Assembly: GCA_903830425.1 (NCBI GenBank)
Contig: CAIKTR010000245.1
Coordinates: 2,501 to 48,961, forward strand
DNA length: 46,461 bases
Direction: 5' to 3'
DNA from: an uncultured Opitutia bacterium
GTDB lineage: Bacteria; Verrucomicrobiota; Verrucomicrobiia; Opitutales; Opitutaceae
The notes under the pieces were generated by a model, which saw nothing but the letters and a program-made list of their open reading frames with translations, searched no databases and was not told the origin of the DNA. Positions 1-8,731 of the stretch are shown piece by piece; the stretch's first letter is position 1; the number at the start of each line of letters is the position of its first letter. Made by a program: the position numbers and the translations under genes.

Positions 1-540
1 ATATTAAAGATATGTTTCATTTGAGGCTTTTACCCTGAGTTTTTTCCGGTGGAGGCCGTCCCTGCGGCAAATTAGTCGGATTTGGATTTCATAGTGCGTT
101 CTCGGATACGAAGCTGATTGCACCTGCTCGGTTTTCGCCGCAGTTTCGGCCGGACCGGTGTCACAGCAATGCCAGTCCGGGCTTTCGTTTCATGCTCAGC
201 TCAAGACCGGAGTGTGCATGTCTCCGCCTTTCGCCACATTCAGCTAAGGGTCCAGTCCACTCCTTCCCCTGCTGTACTATTACACGCCCCAGCTTTGACC
301 CAGCGGTGCGAACCTCCTCCCACCCGCGAGATCCTGCAGATCGAGCCCTGCGCAGATGACTCGATGGCTATGGTACCTGGGTACATTCAGAATGCTGGTC
401 TCCTAGCGACCACGCCAATGAAGACCTGGAAGGGGGATAGGTCGCGTGATCGACATCCCAACGTCCACGGAGTTAGTGTGCCTTTACTCAGGCGCTGACT
501 AGCGCGTAGTTTTCTCGACTAGGCCTGATGTGGGGGGGGG
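1..540. other. Unassigned region, no convincing gene
   Basis: This stretch is clearly less GC-rich than most of the window. The only long open frame (118-498, plus, TTG start) encodes a 126-residue peptide with no recognisable domain, no good ribosome binding site and a composition unlike the neighbouring proteins, so I do not call it. On the minus strand, codons at 488-514 spell ENYALVSA followed by TGA, which resembles the end of a tmRNA tag, but I cannot find the flanking tRNA-like halves. Another hairpin-capable segment is 95-124 (GTGC and GCAC ends). A nine-G run lies at 532-540. The region could hold a structured RNA or a decayed element; I cannot name it. Confidence 0.5.
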
Positions 541-888
541 AGGTGCTCAGTTGTTACACTGAACCATAAATCCCGGAAAACGCTCAAAATCAGAATCGCT
601 ATTTTTGCATAATAACAGGGTATTTTAGGCTATTATCGCGTTTTTTATCATAATTTAAGCTTTTTTAGATGCTTTAGCAAAAATAGCAAAACCGTCAAAA
701 TACTGTGGCTCAATGCCTGGACTGCTGAGTTCCGACCCTGATTTCTAGGCTTTTAATCAATATTGTAGGGGATTTCCTCCATATTCCGGCAGCGAGCAAT
801 TTTATTGCCTACAAGTTCAAGTTACTTTTGAACGACATCCCTCTTTCTACAACTAACGCCCCAGTTAGAAATTCAACCAAGGGATATT
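541..888 (+). promoter_or_regulatory. AT-rich, hairpin-rich leader upstream of accB
   Basis: The AT-rich stretch contains a perfect 11-bp inverted repeat (GCTATTTTTGC at 598-608, complement at 677-687). It also has an imperfect direct repeat (AAAACGCTCAAAAT at 577-590, AAAACCGTCAAAAT at 688-701), a small hairpin GCAAT-TTT-ATTGC (796-808) and an inverted repeat GTTCAA-N7-TTGAAC (815-820 and 828-833). It leads directly into the accB ribosome binding site. This layout suggests the promoter and a regulated 5' leader of accBC, but I cannot place a convincing -35/-10 pair or match a known riboswitch. Confidence 0.4.
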
Positions 889-1389
889 TTGGACCTAAAA
901 CAGATCAAACAAATCATCGAGCTAATGAAACGCTCAGAATTGAGCGAATTTGCGGTCGAGGAGGAGGGTTTTAAGCTTAAAATTCGACGCGGCGGCACAG
1001 GCATACCTGTCGTCAGTTTGGGCCGCGGTGTGAATTCTCCCTTGACTCAGGCTGTCGAAATTAGCCCTGAGGCCGTTCAAGCCTCGGCCAATTCTTCGGC
1101 CGCCCTTGCTTCCTCCTCCGCAGGGAGTTCCTCCAAGGAAGATGATGGCGCGATTTACATTAAATCCCCAATGGTAGGGACCTTCTATCGCTCAGCCTCA
1201 CCTGAAAGTAAGCCATTCTCGGAACCTGGCACCAAGGTGGTCGAGACCAGCGTGGTGTGCATCATCGAAGCCATGAAGATCATGAATGAGATCCAAGCGG
1301 AACTCAAAGGCACGGTGGTTGAAGTGTTGGTAGAAAACGGTCAACCGGTTGAATACGGTCAGCGCCTTTTTAAGGTAAAACAGGGCTGA
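889..1389 (+). CDS. accB: Biotin carboxyl carrier protein of acetyl-CoA carboxylase
   Basis: This is the 166-residue biotin carrier that shuttles carboxyl groups between the AccC and AccAD subunits in the first step of fatty acid synthesis. The C-terminal biotinyl domain (about 88-164) carries the EAMKIM motif, with the biotinylated lysine at residue 130. An Ala/Ser-rich flexible linker (about 60-85) joins it to a charged N-terminal segment, the usual BCCP layout and length. The start is a TTG at 889, chosen because AAGGGA lies 6-8 bases upstream and the N-terminus MDLKQIKQI matches BCCP starts. accC follows 70 bp later on the same strand. The gene is noticeably less GC-rich than most later genes. 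Confidence 0.95.
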   Translation: MDLKQIKQIIELMKRSELSEFAVEEEGFKLKIRRGGTGIPVVSLGRGVNSPLTQAVEISPEAVQASANSSAALASSSAGSSSKEDDGAIYIKSPMVGTFYRSASPESKPFSEPGTKVVETSVVCIIEAMKIMNEIQAELKGTVVEVLVENGQPVEYGQRLFKVKQG

Positions 1390-1459
1390 CATTCTCCTCG
1401 GTCAACGGGTGCCCTCGCAAGGCGTTCTTGGCTCAGATTGACAGACTACCGCACCCCAA

Positions 1460-2824
1460 ATGATCCAGAAAATTCTCATCGCGAATCGCGGTGAAATAGC
1501 CCTCCGTATCGTACGAGCTTGTCGTGAGTTAGGCATAAAGACTCTGGCCGTTTATTCCGAGGCTGACGTCCAGTCCTTGCACGTGCAGCTCGCAGACGAG
1601 GCCATTTGCATTGGCGGTCCGAAAAGCGCGGATAGTTATCTGCGGGCAGATCGGATCATCAGCGCCGCTGAGATCGCAGACGTCGATGCCATCCACCCGG
1701 GATACGGATTTCTGTCTGAGAACGCCAAGTTCGCCGAGCAGTGTGAATCCTGTAACATCAAATTCATAGGACCTAAATCTAAGTCCATTAAAATGATGGG
1801 AGATAAGGCGGTAGCCAAGGACACCGTCAGGAAAGCAGGTGTTCCGACCGTTCCTGGATCAGATGGTCCCGTCGATAACGAAGCTGAGGCCGTCAAGGTC
1901 GCCCGCAAGGTAGGCTACCCTGTGATCATCAAGGCGGTAGCTGGTGGCGGCGGGCGCGGGATGAGAATTGCCCATAACGACATCTCTTTCGCCAAGGAAT
2001 ACCACGTCGCTCGTGGCGAGGCCGAAAAGGCATTCGGTAACGGTGCGGTGTACATTGAGAGGTACATTGAGAAGCCACGGCACATCGAGTTCCAGATTCT
2101 CGGCGACAGTCACGGCAAGATCGTCCACTTGGGGGAACGCGACTGCTCGGTCCAGCGCCGGCACCAGAAGCTCATCGAAGAGTCCCCTTCCCCTTTTCTC
2201 ACGTCAGATCTGCGCAAGAAAATGGGCAAAGCCGCCATTCGCGCAGCGGAGGCTGCGGAATACGAGAATGCCGGGACCATCGAGTTCCTCGTCGATGCCA
2301 AGGGGAACTTCTTCTTCATCGAGATGAACACGCGCATCCAGGTCGAGCATCCCGTGACCGAGGAATGCACCGGGATTGACCTGATCAAGCAGCAGATCCG
2401 CATGGCCAACGGTGAGAAACTCGATTTCGACCAAGGCGACATCAAATTCGAAAAGCACGCGATCGAGTGCCGCATCAACGCCGAGGATCCTGCGCGCAAC
2501 TTTGCCCCGTCCCCAGGCACGATCGGTCTCTACTACGCACCGGGCGGTCATGGCGTCCGAGTCGATTCCCACGCCTACAGCGGCTACGTGATCCCGCCCT
2601 ATTACGACTCGATGATAGGCAAACTCATCAGCTTCGGGCCCACCCGCAAGGTCGCGCTCGAGCGCATGTACCGAGCGCTCAGCGAATACCTCATCCGCGG
2701 CATCAAGACCACCATTCCCCTCCAGAAGGCCATCATGGCCGATCCGGTCTTCATCGAGGGCAAGGCCACGACGGCCTACATGGAGGACTTCATGAATCGC
2801 ACTCCGCCCGACCTGTTTTCCTGA
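1460..2824 (+). CDS. accC: Biotin carboxylase subunit of acetyl-CoA carboxylase
   Basis: This 454-residue enzyme carboxylates the biotin on AccB using ATP and bicarbonate. The N-terminal domain starts with [12 protein letters not shown] (5-16) and contains [11 protein letters not shown] (79-89). The ATP-grasp glycine-rich loop is [10 protein letters not shown] (161-170). The catalytic block [14 protein letters not shown] (288-301) holds the expected Glu, Asn and Arg residues. The length matches the E. coli enzyme (about 449). It is the second gene of accBC. A perfect 8-bp stem-loop straddles its stop codon, just before the convergent prmA. Base composition becomes more GC-rich toward the 3' end. 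Confidence 0.97.
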   Translation: MIQKILIANRGEIALRIVRACRELGIKTLAVYSEADVQSLHVQLADEAICIGGPKSADSYLRADRIISAAEIADVDAIHPGYGFLSENAKFAEQCESCNIKFIGPKSKSIKMMGDKAVAKDTVRKAGVPTVPGSDGPVDNEAEAVKVARKVGYPVIIKAVAGGGGRGMRIAHNDISFAKEYHVARGEAEKAFGNGAVYIERYIEKPRHIEFQILGDSHGKIVHLGERDCSVQRRHQKLIEESPSPFLTSDLRKKMGKAAIRAAEAAEYENAGTIEFLVDAKGNFFFIEMNTRIQVEHPVTEECTGIDLIKQQIRMANGEKLDFDQGDIKFEKHAIECRINAEDPARNFAPSPGTIGLYYAPGGHGVRVDSHAYSGYVIPPYYDSMIGKLISFGPTRKVALERMYRALSEYLIRGIKTTIPLQKAIMADPVFIEGKATTAYMEDFMNRTPPDLFS

Positions 2825-2831
2825 AAACAGG
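2812..2831. terminator. Stem-loop across the accC stop codon
   Basis: CCTGTTTT (2812-2819) pairs perfectly with AAAACAGG (2824-2831) around a 4-base loop that contains part of the accC stop codon. It lies between the convergent accC and prmA genes, so it may act on either strand. There is no clear T tract after the stem on the plus strand, so intrinsic termination is only possible. Confidence 0.4.
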
Positions 2832-2890
2832 GCCTGGAACTCCGCTCCATCGTTAGCCTAGTTTCACCGGCGGCCGATCGCCGCGAAGCC

Positions 2891-3781
2891 TCAGGTAGGA
2901 CGGGTCAAGCACACGTCGCTCCACTCGCCCATCACCCGGCTGTCGATTTTCCAACCAGCGGCCAGTGATGCATAGGTATCCATGACCTGCGCATTCTCTG
3001 CGGCGAGGATGCCGCTGAGGATAAGGGTTCCTCCCGGCGCCACCGCCCCGACCAACTCGGGCGCGAAACGGATGAGCACATCGGCGAGGATATTCGCGAG
3101 CACCACCCCCGCCAAGCGGCCTTGCAGTCCAGTCGTCAGGTCGCCGACCAAGAATTCCACCCGTCCAGCAAGCTCATTGAGTTGGGCGTTCTCCTCGCTG
3201 ACACGGACGGCCTCAGGATCATTGTCGAACCCCACAATATCCAAAAACCCAAGCTTCGCCGCCGAAAGCGCCAAGATGCCAGACCCGCAACCGGCGTCGA
3301 TGACCGCCAAGCCTTCCCGGCTCCTTCCGCTGGCCACGATCTCGGCATCAAGCGCCATCAAGCGCTCCACGCACAGTCGCGTCGTCTCATGGTTGCCTGT
3401 GCCAAAAGCCAGCCCCGGATCGAGCCAGAGCACCTCTTCACCCGGCGGCAGGCGAAAACTCTCCCGCTCCCAGACCGGCACCCAGTGCAACCGCCCAAAA
3501 CACCACGCCTTAAAGTGAGCCTTGTAGCTGTCGCGCCAGTCCGAATCGGATAAACGCCTCAGCTGTTCCTGTCCTAAAATACTAACGGGCAACAGTAAGC
3601 GTAGTTCAGCCCAGCGCTCCAGCGCCTCCGTGTGGCCCGGGAATATCCCGACCAACCACGCGCGCTTCACAATCACGTCCTCGACCAAACTCCAGCCTTC
3701 CACCCCGAGTTCCAGCAGGACGGTGTCCGTTGCTTCCACTCCGTCCACGGGTATCTCCACTTTAAGTTCGACCAAATCCAT
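2891..3781 (-). CDS. prmA: Ribosomal protein L11 methyltransferase
   Basis: This is a 296-residue AdoMet-dependent methyltransferase that trimethylates ribosomal protein L11. The family-specific [14 protein letters not shown] block is at 121-134, the AdoMet-binding glycine loop [10 protein letters not shown] at 161-170 and the NIL motif at 230-232. Length and N-terminal substrate-recognition domain fit PrmA. It is the last gene of the minus-strand group rfaE2-purN-prmA, with 103 bp between it and purN. No strong ribosome binding site precedes the ATG. It converges on accC. Confidence 0.93.
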   Translation of the reverse strand: MDLVELKVEIPVDGVEATDTVLLELGVEGWSLVEDVIVKRAWLVGIFPGHTEALERWAELRLLLPVSILGQEQLRRLSDSDWRDSYKAHFKAWCFGRLHWVPVWERESFRLPPGEEVLWLDPGLAFGTGNHETTRLCVERLMALDAEIVASGRSREGLAVIDAGCGSGILALSAAKLGFLDIVGFDNDPEAVRVSEENAQLNELAGRVEFLVGDLTTGLQGRLAGVVLANILADVLIRFAPELVGAVAPGGTLILSGILAAENAQVMDTYASLAAGWKIDSRVMGEWSDVCLTRPT

Positions 3782-3884
3782 TCGCTATAAATTTCCGCGC
3801 ACGTCTTCCACCGCAACGTCAATCCGCGCCTGACTCGCCGGGGCCTTCGCGCTACCACCCCCGCGAGCCGATTCCCGCCGCCAT

Positions 3885-4457
3885 TCAGCCCCCGCTCAAA
3901 CGGGCGATGACCGTGGGCAGCAACTCGTGCTCCGCCCGATGCACCTTCCCCTCCAAGGTCTCGAGACTGTCGCTGGGCTCAATGCGGACCACCGCTTGGT
4001 CTAGGATCGGCCCGCCATCCACCTCCAGCGTGACGTGGTGGACCGTGCAGCCGGTGACTTTGACTCCCCGACGAAAAGCCTGACCGATCGCGTCCAATCC
4101 CGGAAAACTCGGCAGCAAACTCGGGTGCAGATTGATGATCTTGCCGGCAAAGGCCGTGAGAAAGCCTGGTTTCAGGACCCGCATAAATCCGGCTAAAACG
4201 ACCAGATCGGGTTCGCACCGTCTGACGGCGGCAATGAATCGTTCCTCGCCCTCGCCTTCGAGTTTCGTCCTGAACGGCGCCGGATCAACAAACGTGGCCG
4301 GCACGCCATAACGCTCGCCGTGCGCCAAAATTCCCGCCGCGGGGCAATCCGAGAAAAGATGCACCACCTTCGCCTGGCCAAGCCGGCCCGCTTGCTGGGC
4401 GCCAAGCACCGCCTCGGCATTCGAACCCCGGCCGGAACCCAAGATGACCACACGCAT
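3885..4457 (-). CDS. purN: Phosphoribosylglycinamide formyltransferase
   Basis: This 190-residue enzyme transfers a formyl group from 10-formyl-THF to GAR in purine synthesis. It shows the phosphate loop GSGRGSN (7-13) and the catalytic trio Asn109, His111 (in INLHPSLLP) and Asp147 (in DGGPILDQ). I chose the ATG at 4457 because GAGGTG sits about 8 bases upstream. A GTG at 4466 would add three residues and overlap the rfaE2 stop in a GTGA arrangement. Either way it is tightly coupled to rfaE2. Confidence 0.95.
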   Translation of the reverse strand: MRVVILGSGRGSNAEAVLGAQQAGRLGQAKVVHLFSDCPAAGILAHGERYGVPATFVDPAPFRTKLEGEGEERFIAAVRRCEPDLVVLAGFMRVLKPGFLTAFAGKIINLHPSLLPSFPGLDAIGQAFRRGVKVTGCTVHHVTLEVDGGPILDQAVVRIEPSDSLETLEGKVHRAEHELLPTVIARLSGG

Positions 4458-4462
4458 CGGAT

Positions 4463-4960
4463 TCACACCTCACCCGCCGCTTTGATCTTGGCAATGAGTC
4501 CGGTCGTGCTGAAACCCGGCAGGAAGGGCACAAAAGTGATCTGGGTCCCCGCCTCCGTGAGCGCCTCCCGCTCTGCGGGGTTCAGCCGGTCGAGCGCATA
4601 GTCGCCGGCCTTGCAGTAAATGTCCGGCCGCAGGGCCCGAATTTCCGCCGTCAGCCGCGGCTCATTGAAGATTACCACCCCGTCCACAAACCCCAGGGCA
4701 CCGAGCGCATAAGCGCGTTCCAGCTCTCCCTGCACCGGCCGCGTCGGACCCTTGAGCGCCCGCACACTGGCGTCGGCATTGATCGCCACCACCAAGACGT
4801 CCCCCAACTCCCGGGCCGCCCGCAACGAATAGAGATGCCCCGTATGCAGGAGGTCAAAAACCCCGTTGGTCAGCACCACCTTGCGCCCGGCCGCACGCCA
4901 CTTTTCCCTCGTCGCCACCGCCTCGCCGAGGCTCAGAAGTTTGGGATTGGTGAGATTCAT
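4463..4960 (-). CDS. rfaE2: D-glycero-beta-D-manno-heptose 1-phosphate adenylyltransferase
   Basis: This 165-residue cytidylyltransferase-fold protein activates heptose 1-phosphate to ADP-heptose for lipopolysaccharide inner core synthesis. The nucleotidyltransferase signature is NGVFD (32-36) with HTGH (39-42), and the C-terminal STTGLI (151-156) is the family TS-type motif. It corresponds to the C-terminal half of E. coli HldE and stands alone here, with no kinase domain (RfaE1) in the window. It is first in the operon with purN and prmA and diverges from xylF with a 71-bp spacer. Confidence 0.92.
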   Translation of the reverse strand: MNLTNPKLLSLGEAVATREKWRAAGRKVVLTNGVFDLLHTGHLYSLRAARELGDVLVVAINADASVRALKGPTRPVQGELERAYALGALGFVDGVVIFNEPRLTAEIRALRPDIYCKAGDYALDRLNPAEREALTEAGTQITFVPFLPGFSTTGLIAKIKAAGEV

Positions 4961-5031
4961 GCCGGGATCGTATGCTCACAGGCCGTTCTGCCATTGTAAA
5001 TTATCTTTCCCTCGCATTCTTAGGTCACCCG

Positions 5032-6072
5032 ATGAAACCCCGCATCGCCCTCGTTGTTCTTTCCCTCGTCCTTTCGCTCCTGATCGGCCTGACCCTGCGC
5101 CGCGGTGCAGGCGGAGCCGCGGCGGTCGGCCTCGGCCGGCCGCTTATCGGCCTGTCCATGGATACGCTCGAGGTCGAGCGCTGGCAACATGACCGCGACC
5201 TCTTCGTGGCCCGGGCCAAGGAGCTCGGCGCCGACGTGCTCGTCGTCTCCGCCAACGGCAACGACACCCGTCAGGTGCGCGATTGCGAGGCGCTCATTAA
5301 CAACAAAATCAGCGCCCTCGTCATCATCCCCCACGATGGCGCCGCCATGGCCAAGGGCGTCAGCCTCGCCCACGAGTCCCACATCCCGGTCCTCGCCTAC
5401 GATCGCCTCATCCTCAACTGCGACCTCGATCTTTATCTCACCTTTGACAACGTCCGCGTCGGCGAACTGCAGGCCGGCTATCTGGTGGAAAAACTGAAGG
5501 GCAAGAAGGCCCGCATCGTCCGCCTCCTCGGCTCGAAGACCGACAACAACGCCTTTCTCTTCAAGCAGGGCCAGGACAACATCCTGAACCCGGCCATTGC
5601 CCGCGGCGACCTCGAGATCGTGCACGAGGACTGGTGCGATGGCTGGCGACCCGAGAACGCCAAGAAGGTCCTCAACGCCGCCATCACCAAGTCCGGCCGC
5701 GAAATCGACGCCGTGCTCTGCTCCGCCGACATTCTGTCCGCCGGCGCCATCCAGGTGCTGCTGGAGGAAGGCCTGGCCGGCAGGGTGCTTGTCACCGGCC
5801 AGGATGCCGACCTCTCGTCCTGCCAGCGCATCGTCGAGGGCACCCAGTCCATGACGATCTACAAGCCGATCAAGAATCTCGCCAACGCCGCCGCCGAGCT
5901 CGCCGTCAAACTGGCCCGCCGCGAGGTCATCGTCGCCAAGGAGGAGATCGCCAACGGCAAGACCCGCGTGCCGGCGATCTTCTTGCCCGTGCATGTCGTG
6001 GACAAGGACACGATGGAGCGCACCGTCATTGCCGACGGATTTCACAGCCGCGAGTCGATCTACAAGCAGTGA
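5032..6072 (+). CDS. xylF: D-xylose-type ABC transporter substrate-binding protein
   Basis: This is a 346-residue periplasmic sugar-binding protein of the XylF type. The N-terminus (residues 1-22) is a hydrophobic export signal or anchor. Similarity to E. coli XylF runs through the mature part: ERWQHDRDLFV, SANGN, LAYDR, DGWRPENA, GQDADL and GTQSMTIYKP are close to XylF counterparts. The ATG at 5032 was chosen over an upstream in-frame start at 4972 because it gives a proper signal sequence and has TTAGGT about 8 bases ahead. It heads xylFGH, with xylG starting 3 bp after its stop. Substrate is probably xylose; another pentose cannot be excluded. Confidence 0.92.
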   Translation: MKPRIALVVLSLVLSLLIGLTLRRGAGGAAAVGLGRPLIGLSMDTLEVERWQHDRDLFVARAKELGADVLVVSANGNDTRQVRDCEALINNKISALVIIPHDGAAMAKGVSLAHESHIPVLAYDRLILNCDLDLYLTFDNVRVGELQAGYLVEKLKGKKARIVRLLGSKTDNNAFLFKQGQDNILNPAIARGDLEIVHEDWCDGWRPENAKKVLNAAITKSGREIDAVLCSADILSAGAIQVLLEEGLAGRVLVTGQDADLSSCQRIVEGTQSMTIYKPIKNLANAAAELAVKLARREVIVAKEEIANGKTRVPAIFLPVHVVDKDTMERTVIADGFHSRESIYKQ

Positions 6073-6074
6073 CC

Positions 6075-7598
6075 ATGCCCGCACTGCTTGAGACCCGCGC
6101 CCTCACCAAGCGCTTTCCCGGCGTCACGGCCCTGCGCGACGTGAGCTTCGACCTGCGCCCGGGCGAAATCCACGCGCTCTGCGGCGAGAACGGCGCGGGC
6201 AAATCCACCTTGATCAAGCTGCTGTCGGGCCTGCATCCCCACGGCAGCTACGAAGGCGAGCTCCGGCTGGATGACCGCCCGGCCCAGTTCCGCTCCATCG
6301 CCGACGCCCAGCGCGCCGGCATCGCGGTGATTTACCAGGAGCTCGCGCTGGTGCCCGAGCTCTCCATCGCGGAAAATCTCTTTCTCGGCAGCGAGCCGCG
6401 CCGCGGCCTGCTGATTGACTGGGAAAAGCTCTACACCGACGCCCGCGCCGTCCTCGCCCGGGTCGGGCTCACGCTCGCGCTGGAAACCCCCGTCGCCCAG
6501 CTCGGCGTGGGCCAGCAGCAGCTGGTCGAGATCGCCAAGGCGCTCAGCAAGCAAACCCGCATCCTGATCCTCGACGAGCCCACCGCCGCGCTCGCCGAGC
6601 GCGAGGTCGAGACCCTGCTCGATCTCCTGCGCGACCTGCGGGCCCACGGCATCGCCTGCATCTACATTTCGCATAAGCTCGACGAGGTCTTCACCCTCGC
6701 CGATCGCATCACCGTGCTCCGCGATGGCGCAACCATCTCGACCCGCGCCACCGCCGCGACCTCGAAGCACGGGGTGATCCGCGACATGGTGGGCCGGGAG
6801 ATCCAGGACCTGTTTCCCCGCACCGCCTCCCACCCCGGGGACGTCCTGTTGCGCGTGGAGGCGCTCCGCGCCGCGCCCTCCGCCCACACCCCCGCCCGCC
6901 TCCAGGATATCAGCTTCACGGTGCGGGCCGGCGAGGTGCTTGGCATCGGCGGCCTGATGGGAGCCGGTCGCACCGAGCTGCTCATGCACATTTTCGGGGC
7001 CTGGGGCGTGCGGCAGCAGGGACGGGTCGAAATCCGCGGCCAGACGCTGCCCCCGGGCAGCCCGGTCCAGGCCCTGGCGAGCGGCCTGGCCCTCGTCAGC
7101 GAGGACCGCAAGCGCTACGGCCTCGTGCTGGAGCGCGACATCGGGTTTAATTTGTCCCTCTCCTCACTCGCCCGCCTCCGGCGGGGACCGCTGATCGACG
7201 AGGAATCCGAGGTGCGCGTGAGCCAAAAGATGTTCTCGGCCCTGCGGGTGAAGGCGCCCTCGCTGGAAACCGTCGTCGGCACCCTCTCCGGCGGCAACCA
7301 GCAGAAGGTGGTGATTGGCAAGGCGCTCATGACCGCGCCCAGCGTGGTGTTCCTCGATGAGCCGACCCGGGGCATCGACATCGGCGCCAAACTTGAGGTC
7401 TACGAGCTGGTCAATCAGCTGACCGCCGAGGGCAAGGCGGTGGTGCTGGTCTCGAGCGAGTTGCCGGAATTGATGGGCATGAGCGACCGCATCCTGATGC
7501 TGCACGAGGGCCGCGTCGGCGGCGAGTTTGCCCGGGCCGACGCCACCCCCGAACGTCTCCTGGCCGCCGCCATGGGCCACCAGCTTTCCGCCGCCTAG
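6075..7598 (+). CDS. xylG: Xylose ABC transporter ATP-binding protein
   Basis: This 507-residue tandem ABC ATPase powers sugar import. The first cassette has Walker A GENGAGKST (37-45), signature LGVGQQQ and Walker B LILDEPTAAL. The second has a degenerate Walker A (GLMGAGRTE), an intact signature LSGGNQQ and Walker B FLDEPTRGID. The degenerate second site is usual for sugar importers of the XylG/RbsA/MglA group. A much longer reading of the same frame from 5634 would overlap xylF and is rejected; the ATG at 6075 gives a standard N-terminus. Confidence 0.95.
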   Translation: MPALLETRALTKRFPGVTALRDVSFDLRPGEIHALCGENGAGKSTLIKLLSGLHPHGSYEGELRLDDRPAQFRSIADAQRAGIAVIYQELALVPELSIAENLFLGSEPRRGLLIDWEKLYTDARAVLARVGLTLALETPVAQLGVGQQQLVEIAKALSKQTRILILDEPTAALAEREVETLLDLLRDLRAHGIACIYISHKLDEVFTLADRITVLRDGATISTRATAATSKHGVIRDMVGREIQDLFPRTASHPGDVLLRVEALRAAPSAHTPARLQDISFTVRAGEVLGIGGLMGAGRTELLMHIFGAWGVRQQGRVEIRGQTLPPGSPVQALASGLALVSEDRKRYGLVLERDIGFNLSLSSLARLRRGPLIDEESEVRVSQKMFSALRVKAPSLETVVGTLSGGNQQKVVIGKALMTAPSVVFLDEPTRGIDIGAKLEVYELVNQLTAEGKAVVLVSSELPELMGMSDRILMLHEGRVGGEFARADATPERLLAAAMGHQLSAA

Positions 7599-7600
7599 CC

Positions 7601-8728
7601 ATGAAAACCAAATTTTCCGTTCGGGATTTTTCCCTCGTCCTGAGTCTGATCGTCGTCTGGGTGTTCTTCGCGGTGGCCTCGCCCCAGTACCTGTCGGCCC
7701 GCAATCTCTCCGCGTTGTCGGTCGAGCTGGCCATCACTGCCACGCTCGCGCTCGGGATGCTGCTGGTGATCCTGCCTGGCCATATCGACCTGTCGGTCGG
7801 CAGCGGGGTCGGCCTCGTCGGAGGCATCGCCGCCGTCCTGGTGTTCAACCACCACTGGCCGGCGCCCCTGGCCTTCCTGCCGGCCCTGGCGGTCGCCCTG
7901 CTGGTCTGGTTCGCCCAGGGGACTCTCATCGTGCGCCAGCGCATCCCCGCCTTCATCATCACCCTGGGCGGACTGCTCATCTTCAAGGGCGCCTTCTGGC
8001 TGGTGATCAACACCCATACCGTGCCGGTGGCCCCGGGCGGGCGGCCCAACCTGTTTTCCCTCCTCACCACCTACTACCTGACCCCCCTCGTCAGCTACGG
8101 GCTGATCGCGCTCCTGCTGGTGGCGCTGGTGGTGGTCACCCTCCGCGGCCGAAAACGGCGCGTCGCGATGGGGTTTGCCGTCGACGACGCCGAACTGGCC
8201 TTTCTCAAGCTCTTCCTCACCGCCCAGGCCCTGCTGCTGTTCGTCCTCGCGGTGAACCAGTTCCGCGGCATCCCCCTGCCCGTGCTCATCCTCGGGGCCG
8301 TGGCTCTCGCGATCCACGTCATCACCCGGCACACCCCCTTCGGCCGGCACCTCTACGCCATCGGCGGCAACGAGGAGGCCGCCTTCGTCTCCGGCGTGCC
8401 GGTGCAGCGGGTGGTCATCACCGCCTACACGCTGCTCGGCGGCATCGTGGCCATCACCGGCCTGCTCCAGACCGCCTATTCCGGCGCCGCCACCACGACG
8501 GTCGGCGACTCCATGGAACTCGACGCCATCGCCGCGTGCGTCATCGGCGGCACCAGCCTCCGCGGGGGGCGCGGCACCGTCCTGGGCGTGATCTTCGGCG
8601 CACTGATCATGGCGAGCCTGCTCAACGGCATGACCCTGCTCGCCGTCTCCCCGGAGCTGAAGTTCATCGCCCGCGGCGCCGTGCTCACCCTCGCCGTGTG
8701 GATGGACGTGAAGCTGTCGAAGCGCTGA
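7601..8728 (+). CDS. xylH: Xylose ABC transporter permease
   Basis: This 375-residue integral membrane protein forms the channel of the XylFGH importer. It has about ten hydrophobic segments and the family motif GHIDLSVGSGVG near residues 61-72, plus GGTSLRGGRGT near the C-terminus. Length is close to E. coli XylH (393). It starts 2 bp after xylG and ends 3 bp from the convergent dnaJ. No xyl isomerase, kinase or adjacent regulator is in the window, so the control of the operon is unknown. Confidence 0.92.
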   Translation: MKTKFSVRDFSLVLSLIVVWVFFAVASPQYLSARNLSALSVELAITATLALGMLLVILPGHIDLSVGSGVGLVGGIAAVLVFNHHWPAPLAFLPALAVALLVWFAQGTLIVRQRIPAFIITLGGLLIFKGAFWLVINTHTVPVAPGGRPNLFSLLTTYYLTPLVSYGLIALLLVALVVVTLRGRKRRVAMGFAVDDAELAFLKLFLTAQALLLFVLAVNQFRGIPLPVLILGAVALAIHVITRHTPFGRHLYAIGGNEEAAFVSGVPVQRVVITAYTLLGGIVAITGLLQTAYSGAATTTVGDSMELDAIAACVIGGTSLRGGRGTVLGVIFGALIMASLLNGMTLLAVSPELKFIARGAVLTLAVWMDVKLSKR

Positions 8729-8731
8729 GGC

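Noticed and set aside
118-498. 126-residue plus-strand ORF in the unassigned left region
   Set aside because: TTG start without a ribosome binding site, no domain, and no coding-like codon pattern; it overlaps the minus-strand tag-like signal.
1-540. A complete tmRNA gene
   Set aside because: Despite ENYALVSA, I cannot find the paired acceptor halves, a T-loop of the canonical form or the conserved 5' element, so I keep it as a finding, not a feature.
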